Of a stretch of 64,000 bases of DNA, positions 1 to 10,208 are shown one piece after another. Within the stretch, counting starts at the first letter, position 1; each line of letters starts with the position of its first letter. The notes beneath the pieces are model-generated. The model worked only from the letters and a program-made list of their open reading frames with translations, was not told the DNA's origin and did no database searches. The position numbers were made by a program, and so were the translations under genes. This stretch comes from Planctomycetia bacterium. GTDB lineage: Bacteria; Planctomycetota; Phycisphaerae; UBA1845; UTPLA1. The stretch is taken from the NCBI GenBank assembly GCA_015200345.1, contig CP054187.1, positions 1,038,470 to 1,102,469 on the forward strand, read 5' to 3'.

Positions 1-1
1 C

Positions 2-742
2 TACAAGCACTCGCTGCTCGGTGCGGCCTGGGCCGTCCTGCCGCCCGTTCTGATGATGGGTATTTTTACATTCGTATTTGGCACCGTCTCGGCCATCGAC
101 CCGCGCGGGCTGACCGGCCATGCCGGCCTGCCCTACTCGCTCTTCGCCCTCGCCGGTCTCGTCCCCTGGACCTTCTTTGCCAACGCCCTGACCGCGGCCA
201 CCGGTTCGCTCGTCGTCAACCGGCAGCTTGTGACGAAAATCTATTTCCCGCGCGAGGTCTTCCCCCTCGCCGCCATTCTTAGCGCCGCCGTGGACTTCCT
301 CATCGCACTAACCGTCCTCGCCGCCTACGCCGCCTACCTGCACCTCACCGGCGCGTGGCAGCTCAACCTCTCCGCCGCGCTGCTGGCCCTGCCCGTGGTG
401 CTGCTCGTGATGCTCTGTTTCATGATCGGCCTCGCCCTGCTGCTGGCCATGGCCAACCTCTTCTTCCGCGACGTAGCGTTTCTCTTCCGCTCCGTCATTC
501 AGCTTTGGATGTTCGTTACCTGCGTCGTCTATCAGCTCGACGCGACGGCCGGATGGAAACGCGCCGTGATCCAGCTCAACCCCATGACGCCGATCATCCG
601 CGGCCTGCGCGATTGCCTGCTCATGGGCCGCTGGCCCTTTGACGCCCCCTTCGCTCTCGCCGCCGCGATCAGCCTCGCGACGCTCGCCGTCGGCTGGACC
701 TGGTTCGGCCGCCGCGAGGCCCGATTCGCCGAATGTATTTGA
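2..742 (+). CDS. ABC-2 type polysaccharide export permease (5' truncated)
   Basis: Integral membrane subunit of an ABC exporter of the Wzm/TagG type, which moves polysaccharide or teichoic-acid-like polymers across the inner membrane with a separate ATPase. The frame is open from the first bases of the window (YKHSLLGAAWAVL), matching the conserved N-terminal stretch of this family, so the true start lies upstream and roughly 20-30 residues are missing. The visible 246 residues contain about five to six hydrophobic segments, the family motif KIYFPRE after the second one, and the LNPMTPIIRGLRD region before the last helix. The ATPase partner is expected just outside the window. The following gene is convergent. 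Family assignment is strong; the polymer exported is unknown. Confidence 0.85.
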   Translation, partial: YKHSLLGAAWAVLPPVLMMGIFTFVFGTVSAIDPRGLTGHAGLPYSLFALAGLVPWTFFANALTAATGSLVVNRQLVTKIYFPREVFPLAAILSAAVDFLIALTVLAAYAAYLHLTGAWQLNLSAALLALPVVLLVMLCFMIGLALLLAMANLFFRDVAFLFRSVIQLWMFVTCVVYQLDATAGWKRAVIQLNPMTPIIRGLRDCLLMGRWPFDAPFALAAAISLATLAVGWTWFGRREARFAECI

Positions 743-761
743 AATCCATCCGGGACGGGTG

Positions 762-788
762 CCCCATCCTCGCGGAGCGAAGGTGGGG
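762..788. terminator. Hairpin just after the ABC permease gene
   Basis: A 12-bp inverted repeat (762-773 and 777-788, with two G-T type wobbles) around a 3-base loop begins 20 bases after the permease stop codon. The genes on either side are convergent, so a transcription-termination role is plausible. There is no T-run after it, so it is not a classical intrinsic terminator. Confidence 0.4.
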
Positions 789-870
789 TCACGATGATGG
801 AAAAACAGAGTCGTAGGGCGCGTCTCCGCCTCGGCGGATCTGTGACTCGACGCACCACGAGAAATGGGTT

Positions 871-920
871 CCGCCGCATCACTGCGGCGGCTCGGACCTG
901 CACGAGCCGGCTCCTTGACG
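871..920. repeat. Palindromic dispersed repeat, copy 1 (CCGCCGCA hairpin)
   Basis: A perfect 8-bp stem CCGCCGCA/TGCGGCGG (871-878, 883-890) with a 4-base loop is followed by a conserved flank beginning CTCGGAC. A second copy lies at 3851-3900 with the same stem, a loop differing by one base and a related flank. The upstream flank (about 811-870) also resembles the sequence before copy 2. This looks like a small REP-like element rather than coding sequence. Confidence 0.6.
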
Positions 921-946
921 GTTGCGGCGCGGTTCAAGCGCGCGGT

Positions 947-1690
947 TCAAGCGCGGCGACGTTGATCGCGCTGGTGGGAGCGATCGCGCGGCCGCCGGCG
1001 GCGCAACATCACCGCCGGGGCGAGGAGCAGCGCGGCGGTGGCGGGCTCGGGGACGTAGTTGATGTGAATGACCGGATTGGGCCATTCGCCACCGAAGATC
1101 TGGAAGCCGGGATTCGCGCCGAAGGCGACGGCACGGCGGTTGTTGAAGGGGGGTTGGACACCAGGCTCGAAACCACCGAATCCCTCGGAGCCGGCGCGCA
1201 GCTGCGTCAGCGTGCCGGGGGCAATACCGGCCTGCGTCGTCAATACGTAACTGTGCAGGTTGTAGATGGTCGGCCCAGCCGGGATCGGGCTTCCGCCCTG
1301 CGGCAAACCAACAATGAGCGATGACAGCACGCCGTCGGGGCGGTTCTCAACTGGGGGCAGAACATGATTGGTGAATGGCGAACCGACGACACTTGTCTCT
1401 GACAAGCTCAACTGCGTGGCCGCCCCGGCCGGATCGCGTATCCAGAGCGAATAGCCCGTGAGCGTGCCGTCGTCGATTCGCGCGCGGGTTGTAATGCGCC
1501 ACTTGCACTCATTGACCGTCGCGTCGCAGCGTAGGAACAAGGATGTGCCGGTTGTTCCCTGTTGGTCAATGAACGAGTTTGGAGTCAACGGATCGGCGCG
1601 TTGCCAGGCGACAACGCCAGCATGACTCAATTGAAACGCATTTGTTCCGAAGGCAAGAAAGGTGGCGCAAAGCCAAGTGTTCTTGTACAT
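947..1690 (-). CDS. PEP-CTERM sorting-domain secreted protein
   Basis: A 247-residue exported protein of unknown function ending in a PEP-CTERM sorting signal: VPEPATAALLLAPAV followed by an arginine-rich tail, which an exosortase would recognise and process. The start was set at 1690 rather than further upstream because the ATG there is preceded by AGGGGAG at good spacing and opens a signal peptide (MYKNTWLCATFLAFGTNAF...SHA). The body is beta-rich, with no catalytic motif that I recognise. It lies 19 bases downstream of the pectate-lyase-like gene on the same strand and is probably co-transcribed with it. The C-terminal tail is longer and more basic than usual for PEP-CTERM proteins. No exosortase gene is in the window. 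Confidence 0.85.
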   Translation of the reverse strand: MYKNTWLCATFLAFGTNAFQLSHAGVVAWQRADPLTPNSFIDQQGTTGTSLFLRCDATVNECKWRITTRARIDDGTLTGYSLWIRDPAGAATQLSLSETSVVGSPFTNHVLPPVENRPDGVLSSLIVGLPQGGSPIPAGPTIYNLHSYVLTTQAGIAPGTLTQLRAGSEGFGGFEPGVQPPFNNRRAVAFGANPGFQIFGGEWPNPVIHINYVPEPATAALLLAPAVMLRRRRPRDRSHQRDQRRRA

Positions 1691-1709
1691 GTCAACTCCC
1701 CTTTCCTGT

Positions 1710-3488
<1,779 letters not shown>

Positions 3489-3850
3489 TGGTCTGGCCTC
3501 CTGCGTCAAGCGACGCGCCAACGGCATCCCATCAGCCGCCCGATTGCCCGGTGGGCGGCCCGTCCGGCCCCACGATGACGGCAGTGTAACACAGGTGCCG
3601 AAGGCGTGTCAAGGGAATTTTTCGGACTTTCTGCGGTTTGCCCTAAACCCTGTGCCCGTCGCCAGTAACCGTTCGCCGGCAGGCAGCCATGTGCCAGGAG
3701 CCGTTCGCCTTCTGACAGCAAGAAGCCATGAGCCGTAAGCGATAAGCCAGAAGGATTGGGCCAGTAGAATTTGGACGATGGCCGAGTGCAGCGCCGTAGG
3801 TTGCGTCCTCGATGCGCCGAGAGAAAGCATGGTCTCGGCTTGGTTTGATT
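3489..3850. other. Intergenic stretch with degenerate short repeats
   Basis: No convincing gene lies between the beta-helix gene and the radical SAM gene (3489-4024). Two 17-base near-copies (3661-3677 and 3693-3709, two mismatches) sit 32 bases apart, and related fragments follow to about 3760, so this is a degenerate short-repeat patch. Small reading frames here have repetitive, low-information translations and no ribosome binding sites. Confidence 0.5.
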
Positions 3851-3900
3851 CCGCCGCATGACTGCGGCGGCTCGGACGGGCACGGACCCGCTCCCTCACC
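3851..3900. repeat. Palindromic dispersed repeat, copy 2
   Basis: Second copy of the CCGCCGCA/TGCGGCGG hairpin (stems 3851-3858 and 3863-3870). It is followed by CTCGGAC and a diverged flank matching 871-920. Confidence 0.6.
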
Positions 3901-3987
3901 CTTGATTTTGCTTCGCAACGTCAAGTGCAGACGGTCGCGGCCCGGATCGAAACGCAAACGCTACCATTACCCGTTACCCAAGCCCGG

Positions 3988-4016
3988 TTGACTCCCTAAC
4001 ATATACCTAATAGACT
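3988..4016 (+). promoter_or_regulatory. Possible promoter of the radical SAM gene
   Basis: TTGACT, 17 bases, TAGACT. The predicted start of transcription (about 4022-4025) almost coincides with the ATG at 4025, and no Shine-Dalgarno sequence is visible, so the mRNA may be leaderless. Only consensus matching supports this. Confidence 0.35.
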
Positions 4017-4024
4017 CCGCCGCC

Positions 4025-5092
4025 ATGGCCCTGCGGCGCGTCTCCAATCCACCGAATCCGTTCATCTCCGAGGCGCGGGAGTGGCTCGAGTGCGAGCCGC
4101 CCGATGCGAAGGTCGAAATCTACGAAGAACACGCCAAGTCCATACTTTCCGAGAACGACAGCCCCGATATCCCTTTCCGCTGGTCGATCAATCCCTATCG
4201 CGGCTGCCATCACGCCTGCGCTTATTGCTACGCTCGGCCGACGCACGAGTATCTCGGCTACGGCGCGGGGACGGATTTCGATACGAAAATCGTTGCGAAG
4301 GTCAATGCGGCCGAACTTCTTCGCAAGGCGTTTGAGAAGAAAAGCTGGCAGGGCGAATCGATCTGCTTCTCCGGCGTGACCGACTGCTATCAGCCGCAAG
4401 AAGCGGTTTACAAGCTCACGCGCAGCTGCCTCGAGGTCTGCCTCGCCTGTCGCAACCCCGCGACGATCATTACCAAGAGCTTTCTCGTAATTCGCGATGC
4501 GTCGTTGCTGGCGGAGTTGAACCGCGCCGCCCGGGCGAACGTGTTCATGAGCGTCGCCTTCGCCGACGACGAAACGGCGCGGCTGATCGAGCCGGGCGCG
4601 CCGCCGCCTTCGCGCCGGTTCGAAGCGATCCGGCAGCTTGCGGCCTCGGGTTTGCGCGTCGGCGTGTTGTGTGCGCCGATCATTCCGGGATTGAACGACA
4701 CGCAGATGCCGGAAGTGCTCCGGCTGGCGGCGGAGGCCGGCGCGAAGTCGGCGGGGTACACGGCGCTGCGGCTTCCGGGAAGCGTCGCGCCCGTGTTTCT
4801 CGAACGCATCCGGTCGGCGATGCCCCTGCGTGCGCAGCGCGTGGAGAACCGCATTCGCGAGATGCGCGGCGGCGGATTGAATGACCCCCGCTTCGGCAAT
4901 CGCATGCGCGGCAGCGGTACATACTGGCAGGGCATCCGGCAATTGTTCAATGTCTGCGCGGTGAAGTACGGCCTGAAGCCGGTGAAGCGAATCGCGATGC
5001 AGAACCTCCGCGAGCACACCGCCAGTGCGAACGCCAGCAGGGACAACACAAACGCCGGGCGGACGATACAATTGCGGTTGTTTGATGAGTGA
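4025..5092 (+). CDS. PA0069-family radical SAM protein (SplB-like)
   Basis: A 355-residue radical S-adenosylmethionine enzyme. The iron-sulfur motif C-x3-C-x2-C is seen as GCHHACAYCYAR at about residue 60. The downstream GVTDCYQPQE and the long TIM-barrel-like remainder match the PA0069/Rv2578c-type family related to spore photoproduct lyase. The substrate of this family is not established. Length is typical. The gene stands alone on the plus strand, with a carboxypeptidase starting 33 bases later. A long reading frame exactly antisense to it is a codon-bias artefact. Confidence 0.9.
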   Translation: MALRRVSNPPNPFISEAREWLECEPPDAKVEIYEEHAKSILSENDSPDIPFRWSINPYRGCHHACAYCYARPTHEYLGYGAGTDFDTKIVAKVNAAELLRKAFEKKSWQGESICFSGVTDCYQPQEAVYKLTRSCLEVCLACRNPATIITKSFLVIRDASLLAELNRAARANVFMSVAFADDETARLIEPGAPPPSRRFEAIRQLAASGLRVGVLCAPIIPGLNDTQMPEVLRLAAEAGAKSAGYTALRLPGSVAPVFLERIRSAMPLRAQRVENRIREMRGGGLNDPRFGNRMRGSGTYWQGIRQLFNVCAVKYGLKPVKRIAMQNLREHTASANASRDNTNAGRTIQLRLFDE

Positions 5093-5125
5093 CCCCAGCT
5101 TCGCATTGCATCGGGAACCCCGTCC

Positions 5126-6613
5126 ATGTCCTATACGGAATTGATCGCCGCCGTGAAAGAAGCCAACATCCTGTCTTCCATCGAGGGGTTGCTCGACTGG
5201 GACAGCGAGACCGTCATGCCCGAGAAGGGCCTGCCCGCGCGGGCCGAGCAGCTTTCACTGATGGCCGCGCTGGCGCATCAGCGGCGGACCGATCCGCGCA
5301 TCGGGGAATGGCTCGGCCAATTGGAAGGCAAAGATGCGGACGAATCGCAGGCCGCGAACCTGCGTGAGATACGCCGCGGGTACGACCGCGCGGTGAAGCT
5401 ACCCGCCGAGCTGATTCGCAAGATCGCACACGCCTCGACGCTTGCGAAGGACGCGTGGGGCAAGGCGCGCGCCGAGAAAAACTTTACCGCCTTCGCCCCG
5501 CACCTGTCGACCCTGCTGGACCTCAAGCGGCAGGTCGCCGACGCGATCGGCTACGCCGCCGAGCCGTACGATGCACTGCTGGATGAGTACGAACCGGGCA
5601 TGACCACCGCGCAGGTGGCCGATGTGTTCGGCGCGCTGCGCGGCCCGCTGTCTGATTTCGTCAAGCGTCTGCAAAACGCGCCGAAGCGGCCGGACCCGGC
5701 GGTGCTGCATCGCCGATTCGACCGTGCGGCGCAGGAAAAGTTCGCCCGCCGGATGGCCGAAGTGGTCGGGTTCGATTTCACGGCCGGCCGGCTGGATGTC
5801 TCCAAGCATCCGTTCTGTTCGGGCAGCTACCCCGGCGATATTCGATTGACGACGCGCTACTACGAGGACTTTTTCTCGCCCAGCGTATTCGGTGTGTTGC
5901 ATGAGTCCGGTCACGGGCTGTACGAACAAGGATTGCCTGTTGACCACGCTTTTACGCCGCTGGGCCAGCCGGTCAGCCTTGGCATTCATGAATCGCAATC
6001 GCGCCTCTGGGAGAACTTCGTCGGGCGCAGCCGAGGATTCTGGGAAAAGTTTTACAACGAAGCCCAGACTGCGTTTGCCGAATCGCTGCGCGACGTGAGC
6101 CTGGATCAATTCCATGCGGCGATCAACGTCGTTCAGCCGTCATGCATCCGCGTCGAAGCCGACGAGGTGACGTACAACCTGCACATCATTGTACGATTCG
6201 AGATGGAGCGTGCGATGATCGGCGGCAAGCTGGCGGTGAAAGACGTGCCGGAAGCGTGGAACGCTCGCATGAAGGAGTTCCTCGGCATCACGCCGCCTGA
6301 CGATGCGCTGGGCTGCTTGCAGGACATCCACTGGTCCATGGGCGCGTTCGGGTACTTCCCGACCTACGCATTGGGCAATCTCTACGCCGCGCAGTTCTTC
6401 GACGCCGCGAAGAAAGCCATCCCCGATCTGCCGGACCAGATTCGCGCCGGTCGGCTTCGCCCGTTGCTCGACTGGCTGCGCGAGACCATTCATCGCCATG
6501 GCCAGCGTTATCGCGCGGCCGACCTCGTGCAGCGTGTCACGGGCAAACCGCCGTCGATTGAACCGTTCCTTGCGTACGTGCGTGAGAAGTTCTCCCCCAT
6601 TTATGGATTGTGA
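5126..6613 (+). CDS. Carboxypeptidase, peptidase family M32 (Taq-type)
   Basis: A 495-residue cytosolic zinc metallocarboxypeptidase that trims C-terminal residues from peptides. The zinc motif HESGH is at residues 259-263, preceded by the family block around SKHPFCSGSYPGD and followed by GIHESQSRLWENFVG. It is full length for the family (about 500 residues), and the N-terminal part is the expected all-helical region. The gene is followed with almost no gap by a DinB-like gene on the same strand. Substrate range is not predictable from the sequence. Confidence 0.95.
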   Translation: MSYTELIAAVKEANILSSIEGLLDWDSETVMPEKGLPARAEQLSLMAALAHQRRTDPRIGEWLGQLEGKDADESQAANLREIRRGYDRAVKLPAELIRKIAHASTLAKDAWGKARAEKNFTAFAPHLSTLLDLKRQVADAIGYAAEPYDALLDEYEPGMTTAQVADVFGALRGPLSDFVKRLQNAPKRPDPAVLHRRFDRAAQEKFARRMAEVVGFDFTAGRLDVSKHPFCSGSYPGDIRLTTRYYEDFFSPSVFGVLHESGHGLYEQGLPVDHAFTPLGQPVSLGIHESQSRLWENFVGRSRGFWEKFYNEAQTAFAESLRDVSLDQFHAAINVVQPSCIRVEADEVTYNLHIIVRFEMERAMIGGKLAVKDVPEAWNARMKEFLGITPPDDALGCLQDIHWSMGAFGYFPTYALGNLYAAQFFDAAKKAIPDLPDQIRAGRLRPLLDWLRETIHRHGQRYRAADLVQRVTGKPPSIEPFLAYVREKFSPIYGL

Positions 6614-6618
6614 GTCTT

Positions 6619-7071
6619 ATGGATCTCAAAGCCGCCCTGTTGCAGAACATCGACAAGCGCTTCCAGCAATTCCGCGAGGCGTTCGGACGGTTCGATGACG
6701 CGTCGGCCGAGCGCGAGATGGTCGGCCCGAAGTGGAACGTGCGTGATCTCGCGGGGCATCTGGCGCATTGGACAGCCGAAGGCGCGGCGCAGATTCCATC
6801 GCTGGCGGCCGGCAAGCCCATGCCCGATTACGATCTCGAAAAGGTGAACGAAGAGGTGTATCGCAGGAATCGGCGCATGTCGTTCGTCATGCTGCTGCCG
6901 CAGCTTCGCGCGGCGGAGGAGCGGTTTCTGGCAGCGGTGAAGGCCGTGCCCGATGCGATGCTGATCGATTCGCCGGTGCGCGAGTGGATCGGTTTCACCG
7001 GCGCGGGGCACTATGAGAAACACTGGGAGGGGTTGAAGGCGGCGGTGGAGCGAATGAAGAACAGCACGTAG
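6619..7071 (+). CDS. DinB/ClbS-like four-helix bundle protein
   Basis: A 150-residue protein resembling the DinB/ClbS (DUF1706-like) superfamily of four-helix bundles, some of which are metal-dependent thiol transferases or DNA-damage-linked proteins. The pattern KWNVRDLAGHLAHWTAEG fits the first conserved histidine-containing helix, and a second histidine pair lies near the C-terminus (GHYEKHWEG). The start was set at ATG 6619; an in-frame GTG at 6610 overlaps the carboxypeptidase stop but lacks a clear ribosome binding site. It probably forms a unit with the M32 gene. The specific activity is unknown. Confidence 0.7.
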   Translation: MDLKAALLQNIDKRFQQFREAFGRFDDASAEREMVGPKWNVRDLAGHLAHWTAEGAAQIPSLAAGKPMPDYDLEKVNEEVYRRNRRMSFVMLLPQLRAAEERFLAAVKAVPDAMLIDSPVREWIGFTGAGHYEKHWEGLKAAVERMKNST

Positions 7072-7089
7072 CAAATGGCGTAACATGAA

Positions 7090-7647
7090 TTACGGTGCAG
7101 TCGGCGTTACCTCCTCACTGAACTTGCCGCCCAGCGATTTCAGATACGACTCCAGCGATGACGTGTAACCGAACACGAATCGCGCCAGAGACCGGAAGAT
7201 CGGATTGTAAATCTCTCCTTCCTCCGTGATCGTCACACGGCTGCCCTCGGCCGCCGGTTCGATCTCAAAAACCCACCGCCCGCCGAACGGCAGGTTCTCG
7301 TCGGCAATGCGCGTCACCAGTCGCGTGGGCCGCGCGGCCTCGATCCGCTCCAGCATCATCGGCCCGTTGCTGCCGTCCTCCGTCCAAACGGGCCGGCCAT
7401 CGCGGTCCGGCTCGCGGCGAACCGACTTCAAGTCCTTGCGCCAACTCGCGGCCTGCTCGAAATCCGCGATCACATCCCAAACAACGTCGGGCTTCTGGCG
7501 TAGTGTTATTCGCCGGGCCGCGACGTGCCCCTGCGGCAGCATCAGCCCGATCCCCGCGATCAGCAACACCAGCCCCGCCAGACCTCCCACGCCAACGAGC
7601 AGCCATTGCCACATCGGTCGCCTCTTCTTGTTCGCAGCCGTCGTCAT
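7090..7647 (-). CDS. Membrane-anchored SRPBCC (START-like) family protein
   Basis: A 185-residue protein with one N-terminal transmembrane helix (residues about 14-38) followed by an SRPBCC-type domain: VVWDVIADFEQAASWRKDL begins it and GSRVTITEEGEI lies near its end. These domains form a hydrophobic ligand cavity; here it would sit on one face of the membrane. No ligand can be assigned. The gene is convergent with the DinB-like gene (18-base gap) and divergent from mgtE. Confidence 0.75.
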   Translation of the reverse strand: MTTAANKKRRPMWQWLLVGVGGLAGLVLLIAGIGLMLPQGHVAARRITLRQKPDVVWDVIADFEQAASWRKDLKSVRREPDRDGRPVWTEDGSNGPMMLERIEAARPTRLVTRIADENLPFGGRWVFEIEPAAEGSRVTITEEGEIYNPIFRSLARFVFGYTSSLESYLKSLGGKFSEEVTPTAP

Positions 7648-7840
7648 CGTACACCGACCTCGCTCGGCCCGCCGAAATGTCTCGTCGCCCTAGCCTGAAT
7701 CAGTGTAACGCCCGACTAGATTGATTGCATTGGACTGTTATAGTTGCCCGCGCGGGCGATTCCGACGTTACAATCCCCGATTCAACCGCGTCGGCGTCGC
7801 CCCGTTTTGGGCGGGCCGCGAATTCCTGACAGGTGTCGCG

Positions 7841-9220
7841 ATGCTCGGTGAACTGCTGCGACCGGAAATCGAAGAGATGCTCGCCGCCCGGCACTTTGCA
7901 GGCCTGCGCGAGGCGCTCGCCGACCTGCCGCCGGCCGACATCGCTGATCTCTTCGCCGATCTGCCGCCGGAGCAGGTCGCCGTGCTCTTTCGCATCCTGC
8001 CGCGCGCCCAGGCGACGGACGTCTTTGAGTACCTTCCGGTTGACGTGCAAGAGAGCACGCTGCGCGCCATGGGCCAGGAGGACGTCGCCGCGGTCCTGAA
8101 CGAGATGGACCCCGACGATCGCACGGCCCTGCTCGAAGAAATGCCCGGCGAGGCGGCCCAGCGGCTCATCAACCTGCTCTCGCCCGAAGAGCGGCGAATC
8201 GCCTCCAAGCTGCTTGGCTATCCCGAGGAATCCATCGGCCGGCGCATGACGCCCGATTACGTCGCCGTGCGCGCGGACTGGACGATCTCGCACGTTTTCT
8301 CGCACCTGCGCCAGGTCGGCAAGGACAAAGAGACGCTCAACGTTGTTTTTGTCACGGACGAGCGCGGGCGGTTGATCGACGACATTGCCCTGCGCCAGCT
8401 GGTCCTCGCCGATCCGAACGATCTGGTGAAGGACATCATGGACGGGCACTTTCCGTTCCTGCGCGCCTACGACGATCAGGAAGAAGCGGTGCGTACGTTC
8501 AAAAAGTATGACCGCAGCGTGCTGCCTGTCGTGGACAGTTCGAACATCCTCGTGGGCATCGTGACGGTTGACGACGTGCTGGACGTCGCCGAGCAGGAAG
8601 AAACCGAAGACGTTCAGAAGATGGCCGCGGTCCAGGCACTGGATGAGCCGTACCTCGCGACGCCGTTTACCGTGATGGTCCGCAAGCGGGCCGGTTGGCT
8701 GCTGGCGCTGTTCGCCGGCGAGCTGTTGACGGCGACGGCGATGGGCTATTTCGAGCATGAGATCGCTCGAGCCGTGGTGCTGGCACTGTTCGTGCCGCTC
8801 ATCATCAGCAGCGGAGGCAATGCCGGTTCACAGGGGGCGTCGTTGATCATCCGCGCGATGGCGCTGGGCGAGGTCACGCTCGGCGACTGGTGGCGGATCA
8901 TGCGGCGCGAGGTCATGTCCGGCCTGGCGCTCGGCTCGATTCTGGGCATTGTGGCATTTGTGCGCATCGCGCTGTGGCCGTGGCGCGTCTCGATGTATGG
9001 CGAGCATTATCTGATTGTCGCCTTTGCCGTGGGAACCAGTCTCGTCGGCGTGGTGATGTGGGGGACGCTTTCGGGTTCGATGCTGCCGCTCATCATGCGG
9101 CGGCTCGGATTTGACCCGGCCGTGTCCTCGGCGCCGTTCGTGGCGACGCTTGTCGACGTGACGGGGCTGGTGATCTACTTCCTGACGGCCAAAGTGATCC
9201 TGACCGGGACGCTGCTGTAA
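7841..9220 (+). CDS. mgtE: Magnesium transporter MgtE
   Basis: A 459-residue Mg2+ channel/transporter. Order of domains: cytosolic N domain of short helical repeats (LADLPPADIADLF, FRILPRAQATDVFEYL; about residues 1-125), a CBS pair (about 130-260, with GIVTVDDVLDV) that senses Mg2+, then five membrane helices (about 280-459) with the family signature SSGGNAGSQGASLIIRA. The start at 7841 gives the standard length and has AGGTG upstream; an upstream in-frame TTG would add 40 residues lacking family features. Mg2+ gating by the CBS domain is known for the family. Confidence 0.95.
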   Translation: MLGELLRPEIEEMLAARHFAGLREALADLPPADIADLFADLPPEQVAVLFRILPRAQATDVFEYLPVDVQESTLRAMGQEDVAAVLNEMDPDDRTALLEEMPGEAAQRLINLLSPEERRIASKLLGYPEESIGRRMTPDYVAVRADWTISHVFSHLRQVGKDKETLNVVFVTDERGRLIDDIALRQLVLADPNDLVKDIMDGHFPFLRAYDDQEEAVRTFKKYDRSVLPVVDSSNILVGIVTVDDVLDVAEQEETEDVQKMAAVQALDEPYLATPFTVMVRKRAGWLLALFAGELLTATAMGYFEHEIARAVVLALFVPLIISSGGNAGSQGASLIIRAMALGEVTLGDWWRIMRREVMSGLALGSILGIVAFVRIALWPWRVSMYGEHYLIVAFAVGTSLVGVVMWGTLSGSMLPLIMRRLGFDPAVSSAPFVATLVDVTGLVIYFLTAKVILTGTLL

Positions 9221-9243
9221 GCCGGGGCAACAACGGCGACCTG

Positions 9244-9867
9244 TCAGTAATATCGGATCAGCGCGAAGCCGCCAATCAGCAACACCATGAAGGCAATGCA
9301 GAGAAGATTGAAGTACTTGTCGATGAACTGGCGGATCGGCTCGCCGAATCGCCGCAGCAGCCACGCCACAATGAAGAACCGCATCCCGCGACCGACGAAG
9401 GACACCGCCGCGAAGGCGAGAACGTTCATGTGAAACGCCCCCGAGGCGATCGTAAACACCTTGTACGGGATCGGTGTGAAGGCCGCGGCGAAGACAATCC
9501 AGAAATCGTAGGCCTGGTACCAGTCCGTCACTTTCGCGTAGTGCTTCTCGGCGTGATAGAACGCGATGATCTTCTGACCGACCGTATCCATCAGCGTCAG
9601 CCCGATGGCATACCCAGCCAAGCCGCCCAGCACACTGGCGACGGTGCAGTTCAGGGCGAGGCGAAACCAGCGCGTCCGGGCACCGAGCACCAGCGCGATG
9701 AGCAGCACATCCGGCGGAATTGGGAAGAAACTGGACTCGGCAAACGCCAGCAGGAAGAGTGCCACCGCCCCATGCGGCGTGTGCGCCCAGTGCAACACCC
9801 AATCATACATTCGCCGGTGAAGGCCGGGTTTACCGGTGACCGGTGATGAAGCAGCTTGGTCATTCAT
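9244..9867 (-). CDS. VTT-domain (DedA/YqaA-like) membrane protein
   Basis: A 207-residue polytopic membrane protein with the VTT/SNARE-associated pattern: FFPIPPDVLLIALVLG in the first re-entrant region and AAAFTPIPYKVFTIASG in the second. DedA-superfamily proteins are implicated in membrane homeostasis and lipid-carrier (undecaprenyl phosphate) recycling. This member is closer to the short YqaA branch. It is convergent with mgtE (23-base gap). The exact lipid substrate is not known. Confidence 0.85.
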   Translation of the reverse strand: MNDQAASSPVTGKPGLHRRMYDWVLHWAHTPHGAVALFLLAFAESSFFPIPPDVLLIALVLGARTRWFRLALNCTVASVLGGLAGYAIGLTLMDTVGQKIIAFYHAEKHYAKVTDWYQAYDFWIVFAAAFTPIPYKVFTIASGAFHMNVLAFAAVSFVGRGMRFFIVAWLLRRFGEPIRQFIDKYFNLLCIAFMVLLIGGFALIRYY

Positions 9868-9945
9868 GGGCGGGAATGCTAGCGGGTATTCGCCGCCCCC
9901 GCGAGTGCGAAATGAGCAAGCAGGTTGTTGAACATTCTCGCGGAA

Positions 9946-10137
9946 TCAACCCACGCGGCCGTCGCGGTCCAGATCCTCGCCCATTCGATTTTCGAGTCGA
10001 AGGATGAGTTCCCGCAGTAGCGTCTGCGTGCGGTTCAACTCGTTCTCCAGCCAGCGCACGCGCGATTCGAGATTCTCCGCGTGTTCACGCTGATTGCTGA
10101 TCTGACTTTGCTGTAAGAGGTCCCAGAAGAAGCCCAT
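9946..10137 (-). CDS. Small coiled-coil protein, unknown function
   Basis: A 63-residue protein starting MGFFWDLLQQSQI, with a strong ribosome binding site (GGGGAGG, 9 bases before the ATG). Most of it is a heptad-like helix (NLESRVRWLENELN...LLRELILRLE), suggesting dimeric coiled coil, and it ends in an acidic GEDLDRDGRVG tail. It lies upstream of the VTT gene on the same strand. No function is recognised. The coding call rests on the ribosome binding site and the plausible helix. Confidence 0.65.
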   Translation of the reverse strand: MGFFWDLLQQSQISNQREHAENLESRVRWLENELNRTQTLLRELILRLENRMGEDLDRDGRVG

Positions 10138-10208
10138 TTTCCATACCTCCCCAGCCTTGATTGCTGCTTGCGTCTTTCGTGACCAGCCAATCATGTCAAC
10201 ACGGTGAC

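Noticed and set aside
3506..3957. Overlapping small frames between the beta-helix and radical SAM genes
   Set aside because: They read through the degenerate short repeats and the CCGCCGCA hairpin; related translations arise from the repeat copy near 532-937, so they reflect the repeat, not a gene family.
4007..5071. 354-codon minus-strand frame opposite the radical SAM gene
   Set aside because: A mirror frame. The plus-strand product carries the iron-sulfur motif and matches its family.
7744..7774. TTGCCC-N19-TACAAT as the mgtE promoter
   Set aside because: The spacing is too long and the -35 poor. TACAAT hexamers are also expected several times by chance in a window of this size.
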